This document shows positions 7,605-15,278 of a stretch of 24,808 nt of DNA, in pieces. A program made the translations under genes and the position numbers. The notes below the pieces were generated by a model, which was given only the letters and a program-made list of their open reading frames with translations, made no database searches and had not been told where the DNA came from. How positions within the stretch are numbered: position 1 is the first letter of the stretch; every line of letters begins with the position of its first letter. The DNA is from JBCCLJ01 sp039026915 (lineage in GTDB: Bacteria > Acidobacteriota > Thermoanaerobaculia > Multivoradales > Multivoraceae): positions 1 to 24,808 of the forward strand of contig JBCCLJ010000095.1 in assembly GCA_039026915.1 (NCBI GenBank), given 5' to 3'.

Positions 7605-9293
7605 TCAGCGCTGAGCTGGAGGAACCGGCTGACGATCGACCCGCGGAGCCAGCGGATCGACCCGTGACAGTTTGTGGAACACCACCGCTCTCGCCAGCTC
7701 GGCGCGGCCTGCGGCGGCCTCGCGGTCGTGCCTCTCGAGGCGTGCGCTCTCCCAGGCCAGGAAGACGGCGGAGGTCACGTGGTAGAGCCCGGTCGCTGCG
7801 CGGCGGACCTCTTCCTCGAGCTCGGGACGCTCCGCCACGAGGCTGAAAAAGAGCTGGCTCCTGTGGACCAGCGGATCGAGCAGCCTCCGGAGCTCTGGCG
7901 CGACGCCCTCGGCAAGGAGCTGCTTCAGGTAGTCGATGAGCGCATCGAACGCGCCTTCACGGCGTGCGGCGCGCGCCACGTCGAGCGCGACGATGTTGCT
8001 GGTGCCCTCCCAGATCGAGCCGAGGTGGGAGTCCCGCAACAGCCGCGCGTCCGACCACTCCTCGATGTAGCCGACGCCACCGCGCACCTCCATGGCGTCG
8101 CCGGTGACCTTGCGGGCGTCGCGACAGGTGCGGAACTTGATGAGCGGGGTCAGTATGCGCAGCGTGCGTCGCATCGTCTCGTCACCCGCATCGGCGGCTT
8201 CGAGCACTCGCGCCGTGTGAAAGACCATGGCGCGACCCTGCTCGGCGACGGTCCGCATCTTTTCCAGCTGACGTCTCATCAAGGGCAGGTCGGCCAGCGA
8301 CCGGCCGAAAGCGACGCGGTTTTGCGCGATGTACTCGGACTCGTTGACAGCGCGCCGCATCATTCCCGCCGAGCGCACGCCGTTGGCGAGTCGGCTCATG
8401 TTGATCATGTCCGTCATCTGCTTGAAGCCGGCGCCGGGATCTCCGACGAGGTGGGCGACGGCGCCCTCGAGGACGACCTCGCCGCTGGCCATCGAGCGCG
8501 AGCCCAGCTTGTCCTTCAGGTTCACGATGCGGTAGGCGTTCGCGCGACCGTCCTCCAGGCGACGGGGCAGGAGAAAGAGTGAGAGCCCCCGCGTCCCTTC
8601 GCTCCCGTCCGCCGGCCGGGCCAGGACCATCGCCAGGTCGGCGTCCGGGTTCGAGCAGAACCACTTGTCTCCCCAGAGCCGCCAGGTGCCGTCGGTGTCC
8701 TGCCGGGCGGTCGTGCGAATCGCGCCGACGTCCGAACCTGCCTCCTGTTCGGTCATGAACATGGCGCCCTGGAAGAGCTCGTCGAGATCCTGACTGGTGA
8801 GCCGGCCGACGTAGCGCTCGATCAGCTCCTGCGACCCGAACTTGCGCAGCGTGCGCGTCAGCGAGTCGGTCATCGAGAGCGGGCAGCAAAGACCGAACTC
8901 CACCTGAACGAAGAGGTAGACGAGGGCGTACTTGACGAGCGGTGGCAGGGGAGCGTCGCTGCCCAGGACTCCGCTTCGATGTGACATGGCCGCGAGTCCG
9001 TAGTCGCCGAAGGCGACCTGCTCGAGGGCTTCGAAGTCTGGGTGCTTGAGGACCCTCTCTTCCGGCGCGCCGCTGCGCGAGCGGACCTGTAGCGTCGGCG
9101 GGTTCTTGTCGGCCGAGAGAGCGAGCGCTTCCAACTCTTTGCCCACGCGCTCTCCGAGCTCGAGAAAGTGCGGCTCCAGACGCTCGTAGAGCTCCGCATC
9201 GAGGTAGACGCGCAGGAGCTTCGCGTAGTCGGGATCGAGCGCGCAGGCGCTGACTCCGGTGGAGTCGGGGACGTTGCGGTAAACGGGGCTCAT
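7605..9293 (-). CDS. AidB-like acyl-CoA dehydrogenase family protein
   Basis: FAD-dependent acyl-CoA dehydrogenase fold; the precise acyl substrate is unknown. From ATG 9293 it is 562 residues, longer than the usual 380-400 and close to AidB-type members. The FAD/substrate loop FMTEQEAGSDVGAIRTTA (middle domain), KWFCSNPDADLAMVLARP, the C-terminal RGGVGYIEEWSDARLLRD and SIWEGTSNIVALDVAR are visible. The Glu of WEGTSNI matches the catalytic-base position of medium- and short-chain enzymes. A C-terminal extension of about 100 residues follows, as in AidB relatives. The frame is open upstream to 9434, but that part is low-complexity and overlaps the STAS start, so the Met at 9293 (MSPVYRNVPDSTG) is preferred; its ribosome site is weak. 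The gene lies upstream of the selenoprotein gene on the same strand with a 152-bp gap, so separate transcription is likely. Confidence 0.88.
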   Translation of the reverse strand: MSPVYRNVPDSTGVSACALDPDYAKLLRVYLDAELYERLEPHFLELGERVGKELEALALSADKNPPTLQVRSRSGAPEERVLKHPDFEALEQVAFGDYGLAAMSHRSGVLGSDAPLPPLVKYALVYLFVQVEFGLCCPLSMTDSLTRTLRKFGSQELIERYVGRLTSQDLDELFQGAMFMTEQEAGSDVGAIRTTARQDTDGTWRLWGDKWFCSNPDADLAMVLARPADGSEGTRGLSLFLLPRRLEDGRANAYRIVNLKDKLGSRSMASGEVVLEGAVAHLVGDPGAGFKQMTDMINMSRLANGVRSAGMMRRAVNESEYIAQNRVAFGRSLADLPLMRRQLEKMRTVAEQGRAMVFHTARVLEAADAGDETMRRTLRILTPLIKFRTCRDARKVTGDAMEVRGGVGYIEEWSDARLLRDSHLGSIWEGTSNIVALDVARAARREGAFDALIDYLKQLLAEGVAPELRRLLDPLVHRSQLFFSLVAERPELEEEVRRAATGLYHVTSAVFLAWESARLERHDREAAAGRAELARAVVFHKLSRVDPLAPRVDRQPVPPAQR

Positions 9294-9365
9294 GAAGTGC
9301 TCACTCGGGGCTTGCGGTGACCGATTTACGGTTTTCGTCGTCTCCTGAAGACTAGCCGACGGCGG

Positions 9366-9394
9366 TTGTGGAGGGCACAGTGCCGGGCTAACAT
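9366..9394 (+). promoter_or_regulatory. Candidate promoter for the STAS-PBP unit
   Basis: TTGTGG (9366-9371), a 17-nt spacer and TAACAT (9389-9394) lie just upstream of the Shine-Dalgarno AAGGAG (9401-9406). If used, the leader would be very short. Weak match, sequence pattern only. Confidence 0.3.
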
Positions 9395-9413
9395 CATCGT
9401 AAGGAGAAGTTCT

Positions 9414-9785
9414 ATGCAGTGCGATGTGAGTCATGACGGGGACGTTGCCGTCATCAGTCTTCAGGGACGTCTGGTTGCGGGCGTCGGTGACATCCTCCTC
9501 CGCGATTCGGTGAACGAGCTACTCGCGGACGAGCGCAAGAAGATCCTCATCGATCTCTCCCAGGTAACTCACATCGACAGTTCCGGAGTCGGCGAGCTGG
9601 TCGCCAGTCGCCGGATCGCCGAGCGTTTCGGCGCTCGCCTGAAGCTCGTGCGGGCCAAGCCGGATGCCGGCGTCGACCGCGTGCTGCGCATGGCGCAGAT
9701 TCTCCCGCTCTTCCAGATGCACGAAGATGCCGAATCGGCCGTGAGCTCGTTCGGCGAGGCCGCGGCTGAAGCCGACTCGGCCTAG
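9414..9785 (+). CDS. STAS-domain protein, anti-sigma-factor-antagonist type
   Basis: Small cytosolic STAS-domain protein of 123 residues, the normal size for anti-anti-sigma factors of the SpoIIAA/RsbV type. These act by partner switching with a serine kinase/anti-sigma factor. The signature VTHIDSSGVGELVASRR (about residues 50-66) contains the Asp-Ser-Ser-Gly loop whose Ser is phosphorylated in characterised members. The beta-strand start DVAVISLQGRL and the C-terminal LKLVRAKPDAGVDRVLRMAQ also fit. ATG 9414 has AAGGAG at 7 nt. No kinase, phosphatase or sigma factor is adjacent, so its partner is elsewhere. It lies 17 bp upstream of the PBP gene and is probably cotranscribed, which may reflect shared expression rather than shared function. 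Confidence 0.9.
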   Translation: MQCDVSHDGDVAVISLQGRLVAGVGDILLRDSVNELLADERKKILIDLSQVTHIDSSGVGELVASRRIAERFGARLKLVRAKPDAGVDRVLRMAQILPLFQMHEDAESAVSSFGEAAAEADSA

Positions 9786-9802
9786 CCTTCCGAGCCGGCC
9801 TC

Positions 9803-12052
9803 TTGCTCTCTCTCGGGCAGCATTCGCTGCGGCGGTGCCTGCTCTCGCTGGCGTTCGCCTCGGCGGCGTACGGCCTTGCTGCTGCGGCCTCCGCTCAGTC
9901 GTCGGCGGCACGGCTGGAGCTCGAGGTCGGTCGTAGCGAGACCCGGGTCTACTCGTCGCCCACGCCCCTCGTTACGGGGAAGAGAGTCGGTGACCTGGGC
10001 GTGGCTCGACGCTTCGACCGCCTCGGCTACCGCAGGGTGCGCGGCCGCCGGCCGAGCGTCCCGGGCGAGTACTTCTGGGGCTTCGATCACTTCTGGGTCT
10101 ATCAGCGCGCCCATCTCGTGAGCGGTCAGAAGGCCGTGCCCGCGGCGCTCTGGGGGCTCGAGCTGAAGCGACCACACGGAGAGATCGTCGGCGTCGTCGA
10201 GGTCGGGCCCGAAGGCGACCCCGTCGGCTCCAACCGTCGTGCTTACGTCGAGCCCGAGCTTCTCTTCGAGTCGCTCACGGAGCGTCGTGCGCCACGAGTT
10301 CCGGTGGAGCTCGAAGCTCTGCCAGACGTCGTCTGGCAGGCGGTGATCGCCGCCGAAGATGGCCGCTTCTTCGACCATCGGGGCGTCGACGGTCGAGGTA
10401 TCGCGAGAGCGCTGCTCAGGAACGCTCGCGCCGGTCAGGTCAAGCAGGGCGGCAGTACGATCACGCAGCAGCTGATCAAGGTGCGCGAGCTCACCCCGAA
10501 GCGCACCCTCGGCCGCAAGGTCTCCGAAGGTCTGCGCGCGCTGGCTCTGGAGGCCGAGCACAGTAAGGAAGAGATCCTCCAGGCGTATTTGAACTCGGTC
10601 TACTTCGGCGCGGTCGAGAACGTCTCGCTCTACGGCATCGGAGCCGCCGCGCGCGGTTACTTCGGCGTCGAGGCGACCGAGCTGACGCTCGAGCAGGCCT
10701 CGGTGCTCGCCGGCATCATCCAGTCCCCGAACCGGTTGACGCCCGCCCGGCACCGCGAGGCAGCGCGCGAGCGCCAGTCCTATGTCCTCGGCCGCATGAA
10801 GGATCTCGGTTTCATCACGACGGCGCAGGCTGACGCCGCTTCGCTACCGAAAGTGCGGGCACGTCAGCTCTCTGCGGGGCCGACGACGACGCTGCGCAAT
10901 GCTCTGCGCACGGTCGTCGAGGCTCGCTCGGATCGCCTCGGCGACGGTCGCGGTGTCGTCGTGCGCACGGCACTGGACCCGTGGCTTCAGGAGGTCGCCG
11001 AGAAGTCCGTGGCGGACCTCCTGAGACGATTCGATCCGGAGAGCGGAGTCAGCGCCGCCCTGGTGGCGGCACGCATCTCCGACGGGCGCATCGTGGCGTA
11101 CGTCGGCGGAGATCCGAACAAGCTGGACGGGTTCGACCGCGTGCAGAGCAAGCGCCAGCCCGGCTCCACGGTCAAGCCCTTCGTCGTCGTCGAGGCTCTC
11201 GATCGCTGCGGAGAGCAGGACGAGCTGCACCTGGCGACCCGCGTTCGTGACGAGAAGCTCACGCTGGAACTGCCTTCGGGCCCGTGGACGCCGCGCAACT
11301 CCAAGCGTGAGTTTCGCGGCGTCGTCGACCTGCGCGGCGCGCTGGTCGACTCTCTCAACGTTCCCACGGTGCGGGTCGCGCGACACTGCGGCTTCGACGT
11401 GGTCGCCGAGCGTTTCGAGGCTTTCGGACTCGATCTTCCGGCGGAGCGACCGCCGTCGTTCGTTCTCGGCTCCGTCGAGACGTCTCCGGTCGACCTCCTC
11501 TCTGCCTATCTGACTCTGGCAGCGCAGGGCAGGCCGGAGCGGGTCGTCCTCGTCGACTCGCTGGAGCTGCCGGGCGGGCGCCGTCTGGGTTCTCGCTTCG
11601 GTCAGAAACGGGGCACTCGACGCCCCGTCCGGAGCTCGACGGCGCACATCGTGCGCAGGGCCCTCGAAGACGTCACGTGGGAGTGGGGGCCCGAAGGTTC
11701 CTGGGGCAAGACCGGAACCTCGTCGCGGGGTCGAGACGCCTGGTTTGCCGGCGGCTCTGGCGATCTGGTGGTCGTCGTCTGGGTCGGCGCCGACCGCGGC
11801 CGCGGGCTCGGCCTGAGCGGTCGTGGCACCGCTGCGCCGATCTTCCAGGAGTTCGCGAGCAAGGCGACGGCAAGCTACCCGGCAGTCGGTCAGGAGCGGC
11901 CGAAGCGTGTCGTAGAGCACTGGCTCGACGAGGAGACGGGCCTCATCGTCAAGTACGAGAACAGCCGCGCGCGCCGCGAACTCTTCCGGCGCGGCCACAT
12001 GCCGCCGCGTCGACGCCTGCTGCTGCCGCGCAGCGTGCCGATCCTCGAGTAA
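9803..12052 (+). CDS. Class A penicillin-binding protein, PBP1b-like (transglycosylase/transpeptidase)
   Basis: Bifunctional peptidoglycan synthase, 749 residues, anchored by an N-terminal hydrophobic segment (about 11-32) and active in the periplasm. A UB2H-like region (about 49-130, with LGYRRV and PGEYF) precedes the GT51 glycosyltransferase. GT51 shows AVIAAEDGRFFDHRGVD with catalytic Glu185 and the QGGSTITQQL motif (215-224). The transpeptidase has SxxK at Ser455 (QPGSTVKPF), SLN at 517-519 and KTGTS at 636-640, so all catalytic motifs are intact. The first in-frame start after the STAS stop is TTG 9803, without a clear Shine-Dalgarno. Translation may be coupled to the STAS gene 17 bp upstream; the exact start is uncertain. 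The UB2H-like part suggests control by an outer-membrane lipoprotein, as with PBP1b and LpoB in enterobacteria, but no such partner is visible. Confidence 0.93.
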   Translation: MLSLGQHSLRRCLLSLAFASAAYGLAAAASAQSSAARLELEVGRSETRVYSSPTPLVTGKRVGDLGVARRFDRLGYRRVRGRRPSVPGEYFWGFDHFWVYQRAHLVSGQKAVPAALWGLELKRPHGEIVGVVEVGPEGDPVGSNRRAYVEPELLFESLTERRAPRVPVELEALPDVVWQAVIAAEDGRFFDHRGVDGRGIARALLRNARAGQVKQGGSTITQQLIKVRELTPKRTLGRKVSEGLRALALEAEHSKEEILQAYLNSVYFGAVENVSLYGIGAAARGYFGVEATELTLEQASVLAGIIQSPNRLTPARHREAARERQSYVLGRMKDLGFITTAQADAASLPKVRARQLSAGPTTTLRNALRTVVEARSDRLGDGRGVVVRTALDPWLQEVAEKSVADLLRRFDPESGVSAALVAARISDGRIVAYVGGDPNKLDGFDRVQSKRQPGSTVKPFVVVEALDRCGEQDELHLATRVRDEKLTLELPSGPWTPRNSKREFRGVVDLRGALVDSLNVPTVRVARHCGFDVVAERFEAFGLDLPAERPPSFVLGSVETSPVDLLSAYLTLAAQGRPERVVLVDSLELPGGRRLGSRFGQKRGTRRPVRSSTAHIVRRALEDVTWEWGPEGSWGKTGTSSRGRDAWFAGGSGDLVVVVWVGADRGRGLGLSGRGTAAPIFQEFASKATASYPAVGQERPKRVVEHWLDEETGLIVKYENSRARRELFRRGHMPPRRRLLLPRSVPILE

Positions 12053-12074
12053 CGAGTTCGGAGACTCGCTCGAG
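12044..12074. terminator. Hairpin between convergent PBP and flavin reductase genes
   Basis: CGAGT (12053-12057) pairs with ACTCG (12064-12068) around a 6-nt loop. The stem extends with CTCGAG (12044-12049) against CTCGAG (12069-12074) across a 3-nt bulge. It lies exactly between two convergent stop codons. There is no T tract on either side, so it is at best a weak bidirectional terminator. Confidence 0.35.
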
Positions 12075-12076
12075 CT

Positions 12077-12559
12077 TCAGTCGACAGAGGCGATGCGTCG
12101 GTAGCCACCGCCCCAGAAGAGCAGTGGATCGCCTCCGAGAATCTCGCCGCTGAGTGCCTCGCCGACGAAGATGTCGTGGTCGCCGCCGGCGAGCACCTCG
12201 CTCTTGCGGCACTCGACCCAGCCGAGCGTGCCGGCGAGGATCGGAGATCCCTCGGCTCCGAGCTGATAGTCGGCGCCCCGTAGCTCGCCGGCCTCGGGAT
12301 CGCCCGATCGCGCGAAGGTGTTCGAGACGTCTTCCTGTTCGGCGGACAGGATGTTGACAGCGAAGTGAGAGGACTTCTGCAGCTGCTGATGGCAGTTGTT
12401 GCCCCGGACGACGCAGACGAGGAGCAGAAGCGGGTCGAGCGACACCGAGGTCACCGCGTTGGCCGTCATACCGTGAAGGTCGCCGTCGACGTTCGTCGTG
12501 ACGACGGTCACGCCGGTCGCGAACTGACCCATGAGATTGCGGAACGCCTTGTCGTCCAT
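12077..12559 (-). CDS. Flavin reductase-like (FMN-binding split-barrel) protein
   Basis: Member of the flavin reductase-like domain family, whose members reduce FMN or FAD with NAD(P)H for a partner monooxygenase or bind flavin themselves. It has 160 residues, the usual size. Motifs are FRNLMGQFATGVTVVTT (about 5-21), GMTANAVTSVSLDPLLLLVCV and FAVNILSAEQ. The C-terminus has DHDIFVGEAL and GGDPLLFWGGGYRRI, matching the family end. ATG 12559 has GCAGGAG about 6 nt upstream; the frame open to 12688 overlaps the divergent Nudix promoter and is not used. No flavin-dependent monooxygenase is nearby, so the partner is unknown. The aromatic dioxygenases at the right end use non-haem iron and do not need it. 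Confidence 0.88.
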   Translation of the reverse strand: MDDKAFRNLMGQFATGVTVVTTNVDGDLHGMTANAVTSVSLDPLLLLVCVVRGNNCHQQLQKSSHFAVNILSAEQEDVSNTFARSGDPEAGELRGADYQLGAEGSPILAGTLGWVECRKSEVLAGGDHDIFVGEALSGEILGGDPLLFWGGGYRRIASVD

Positions 12560-12686
12560 ACTGACTCCTGCGGTGAGGGGAAGATTCCCGAGGCGCAGTA
12601 TGCGAGGCCACCGGGAACCGGTCAACCGCCGAACCCGGGCTCGGCGACGCTGGGGCGTGGCCGCGAGTGAAGGTATCCTTGGCGCC

Positions 12687-13331
12687 ATGCCAGAGCTCGA
12701 GCAGATCGTCGAGACCTACGCCGACCGGGAGGACCGAGGTCGCGCGGTGTCCGGTTCGGCCGCGGTGGCCATGGTCCTCCGCGAAGGACCTCACGGTGTC
12801 GAAGCCCTGTTCATCGAACGGGCACGCCGCGACGGCGACCCGTGGTCGGGGCAGATGGCCTTTCCCGGAGGCCGATGGGAACCTTCGGACGAATCGCTGC
12901 GCGAAACGGCTGCTCGCGAGACGCTCGAGGAGCTCTCGGTCGACCTCTCGCAGTCTCCCTACCTCGGTTACCTCGGTGAGGTGACGGGAGCCGGGCGAGC
13001 GGTTCAGGTCTCCGGCTACCTCTACCACTGGCAGGGGCCGGCGCCAGAGCTGCGGCCGAACGAAGAGGTCGCGGCGGCGCTCTGGCTGCCGCTGCGCGCT
13101 CTGAGAGACCCACGCCGGTTCACGCACTATCGCGTGCCCTACGCTCCCCGGGAGAACTTCAACGGACTCCTGATCGACGGTGTTCACGGTGAGGTCGAGC
13201 TCGACCGGCCGGGCGGTCCCCGAGTTCTGTGGGGGCTGACACTGCGCTTAGTGCGCGAGTTTCACGAGCGACTCGGCTTCGAGTTTCCAGTGAAGCCCGA
13301 AGAGATTCCGGTCGTCGGCTACGGCGTCTGA
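12687..13331 (+). CDS. Nudix hydrolase, CoA pyrophosphatase (NudL)-like
   Basis: Nudix-fold pyrophosphohydrolase of 214 residues. The sequence SGQMAFPGGRWEPSDESLRETAARETLEELSVDL contains the Nudix helix. The RExxxEE metal-binding core is intact (RETLEEL), though the spacing from the glycine is one residue longer than the classical G-x5-E. The preceding LFIERARRDGDPWSGQMAFPGG resembles the extra motif of CoA/acyl-CoA pyrophosphatases (YeaB/NudL type), which suggests CoA, acyl-CoA or a similar dinucleoside substrate; that assignment is inference. ATG 12687 is the start at the head of the conserved part; its nearest AAGG is about 13 nt away, so the ribosome site is poor. The gene is divergent from the flavin reductase gene, with a 127-bp gap. 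Confidence 0.87.
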   Translation: MPELEQIVETYADREDRGRAVSGSAAVAMVLREGPHGVEALFIERARRDGDPWSGQMAFPGGRWEPSDESLRETAARETLEELSVDLSQSPYLGYLGEVTGAGRAVQVSGYLYHWQGPAPELRPNEEVAAALWLPLRALRDPRRFTHYRVPYAPRENFNGLLIDGVHGEVELDRPGGPRVLWGLTLRLVREFHERLGFEFPVKPEEIPVVGYGV

Positions 13332-13368
13332 CTCCCTCAGATCAGGCGCACCTCCGTTCGCCGAGGAA

Positions 13369-13388
13369 CGCTCGAGCTCGTCTCCTTC
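13369..13388. repeat. Left copy of a 20-bp direct repeat (other copy 15295-15314)
   Basis: The 20 bp CGCTCGAGCTCGTCTCCTTC is identical at 13369-13388 and 15295-15314, with weaker similarity continuing to the right of both copies. The right copy is the coding 3' end of the isocitrate dehydrogenase-like gene (codons for EGDELERA). The pair brackets the lower-GC segment. Confidence 0.75.
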
Positions 13389-13421
13389 GAGAGCCTCGAG
13401 GAATGGCGTTTCACATGCTGA
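13369..13421 (-). pseudogene. Decayed duplicate of the 3' end of the isocitrate dehydrogenase-like gene
   Basis: Read on the minus strand this stretch encodes, with a small indel, EALEGDELER preceded by degenerate remains of the S-R-Q-M-T-N-A-I segment. It matches the C-terminus of the intact gene at 15279-16334 (NAIIEALEGDELERAPAN). Similarity covers 13369-13421 against 15295-15345, with a perfect 20-bp core and many mismatches and small indels beyond. After ELER the left copy continues SSANGG instead of APAN, so it is not a simple recent copy. It is too short to function. Confidence 0.65.
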
Positions 13422-13485
13422 TCGAGGGGCCGGGATTCATGGCACGCCAGTCGTGGAGGGTGGCCTGCTTGGAGTGATTTCGGGG

Positions 13486-15078
13486 CTAGAAGGTCATGAG
13501 TCCCAAGTTGATTACGTCTCCTGGCTCAATGGACACGGCTCGTTCGAACACACGCTTGCCGTCACAGCGAGCGAGAAGCAAAGCGTCGCCAGAATCCAAT
13601 CCCTCGAAGAAGAAAGACTCGCCACGACCCGCTCGTGCTCTCAGCGAGCGCCCGCCCTGGTACTGCAAGAGCACCTCGGGGTTTCCTTCGCATAGCCGCT
13701 TGATGTAGGTCCCACTCAACCTGGCTGCGGAGTAGACACCGAGCTCCACCGCCTGGCTATCGGCCGCGGAGAGATCTACGGTGCGCTGGGCTGAAATCCA
13801 ACCAGCACCGTCAGCGCTTACCCTGATCGACGACGCTGCGACGACCTCCAGCATGGCAACGCCATCGTCTCCAGTTGTGCCTACTTCACGCCTTCCGGTG
13901 AGGATGTCGTCCGCCTTGACGCCGATGCCCTTGACAGGTTCGCCTCTGTGAGTCACCCGGACGTCGAGTCGAGCGGTTTTCAGTTCGTCGAGTTCGATCT
14001 CGACCTCGCGAGTCGTCGCTAGATCGACGCTCAGCTTCTTTGGGAAGTAGGCCGGGTCGATGACTCGCAACACGACCGATTCCCGCGGCAAGAAGTTCGC
14101 TGTAAAGGCCCCATCGGTACCGGTCACCACGGTTGAGATCATCTGGCCCGAGCCAGGCTCCACGAGCATGACGCCGATGTTCTCGAGCGACTCCCCAGTC
14201 CTCGAGTTCACCAGGAGTCCTCGAAGGGTCGCACCCCGGTCATAACTTATCGAAGCCAGATGATCGTTGGGACCGAGGTCCACGAAGGGGCCACGGGCCG
14301 TATCGTCGTCCAGCGCCAAGCTGAGGCGGACGGTGCCAGTAGGCACCTCCTCCACAAGGAAACTTCCATCACCATCTACACTCGAGAAACCGCAGTCGCG
14401 CCTACCCGCGGGAGCATACTCGCAGCGAACGAAGAGCCTTAGCTCTGCCGCTGGGGAGAAACCCTCCACGACGCCTGCGACAACCCTAGAAGTCCGAACC
14501 GCCAAATCACTCAAGGCTCGAGGACTCCCTACCTTCACTTCCTCGGCTACATGCTCGGCTGCATCCAACCTAAGGGTCAGAGGGAAGGCGGCCTCTTGAG
14601 AGAGCAAGAAGAAATTGCCGGCATCGTCGGTCAGCGTTGCCTCTTCGGCCAGCGGAAAGAACTCGGTGACAGCGTCAGCCATCGGAAGCAGGTTTGTTTC
14701 CGTGACAAGCACACGGGCATTCTTTACAACCTGAAGATGCTGGTTGCGAAGGTGACCTGCGAAGGTCACGAGAGGCCTTGGGACAGGGACGACGGCCAGG
14801 TCGCTGCAGTCACGTGCCCTCCGATCGACGGTAGCAAACGAACGGCCATCCAAGCCCTCTACCGTAACTTGATAGCGCTGCTGGCAGCTGAGAGTCACAT
14901 GATGCGTTCCGTTTTCGGCAGGGAACGCGCCGTGAGGCTTCGGCAGAACGGTGAGCGCTTCAACCGAGCTCCAGTTGCGGAGGTCGATCTTGAGCTCGTA
15001 GGTATCGCTCTCCCTAGCCGGATGCGTCTCGCCAGTGGACACCAAGAGTGCTAACAGAGACGTGATGAATGTCAGCAA
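13486..15078 (-). CDS. Hypothetical protein with carboxypeptidase-regulatory-like (Ig-type) repeats
   Basis: Function unknown; 530 residues. The start is TTG 15078, preceded by GGAGGGAGG. The N-terminal LLTFITSLLALLVSTGETHP looks like a short signal sequence, so the product is probably exported. The body contains several beta-rich modules of the carboxypeptidase regulatory-like type. Each has G-x-V/L followed by a G-S/A/D-G-x-F turn: VTDDAGNFFLLSQ-like near 150, DGDGSFLVEEVPTG near 240, GTDGAFTANFLPRES near 330 and TGDDGVAMLEV near 405. Such modules occur in surface or secreted proteins of Acidobacteriota and Bacteroidota. GC content is about 53-57 % in sampled lines, below the neighbours, and codon choice is less biased, hinting at a different history. 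It is flanked by a duplicated piece of the adjacent idh gene. No enzymatic domain is visible. Confidence 0.75.
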   Translation of the reverse strand: MLTFITSLLALLVSTGETHPARESDTYELKIDLRNWSSVEALTVLPKPHGAFPAENGTHHVTLSCQQRYQVTVEGLDGRSFATVDRRARDCSDLAVVPVPRPLVTFAGHLRNQHLQVVKNARVLVTETNLLPMADAVTEFFPLAEEATLTDDAGNFFLLSQEAAFPLTLRLDAAEHVAEEVKVGSPRALSDLAVRTSRVVAGVVEGFSPAAELRLFVRCEYAPAGRRDCGFSSVDGDGSFLVEEVPTGTVRLSLALDDDTARGPFVDLGPNDHLASISYDRGATLRGLLVNSRTGESLENIGVMLVEPGSGQMISTVVTGTDGAFTANFLPRESVVLRVIDPAYFPKKLSVDLATTREVEIELDELKTARLDVRVTHRGEPVKGIGVKADDILTGRREVGTTGDDGVAMLEVVAASSIRVSADGAGWISAQRTVDLSAADSQAVELGVYSAARLSGTYIKRLCEGNPEVLLQYQGGRSLRARAGRGESFFFEGLDSGDALLLARCDGKRVFERAVSIEPGDVINLGLMTF

Positions 15079-15278
15079 TCAAGACCTCCCTCCACTGACC
15101 TCTTGCTACTGGTGATCGGGTGGTTCTGCGCAGACGAACGTCTGAAAGCCTGTCTGAAAGGCACCACCCTGGTAGCAACGAACGAGACCTTCCCCTTCAT
15201 CCTGCGCTCCAGAATCCGCACCAAGGACGCCAGAAAACGCCTGAGTCTGGTTCCGAACAACGCTGCGGACATCCATGA
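15079..15278. other. Short spacer with an unsupported 66-codon ORF
   Basis: This spacer lies between the isocitrate dehydrogenase-like stop and the hypothetical gene's start. A minus-strand ORF of 66 codons (15272 to 15072, Arg-rich) begins 6 bp after the upstream stop and overlaps the next gene's start by 7 bp. It has no recognised motif. A short direct repeat, TCTGAAAG, occurs twice near 15140-15160. It may be remnant sequence from the rearrangement described for this segment. Confidence 0.4.

Noticed and set aside
15072..15272. 66-codon minus-strand ORF upstream of the hypothetical gene
   Set aside because: It has no recognised motif, is Arg-rich, overlaps the start of the next gene and lies in a possibly rearranged spacer. 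Not supported as a gene.
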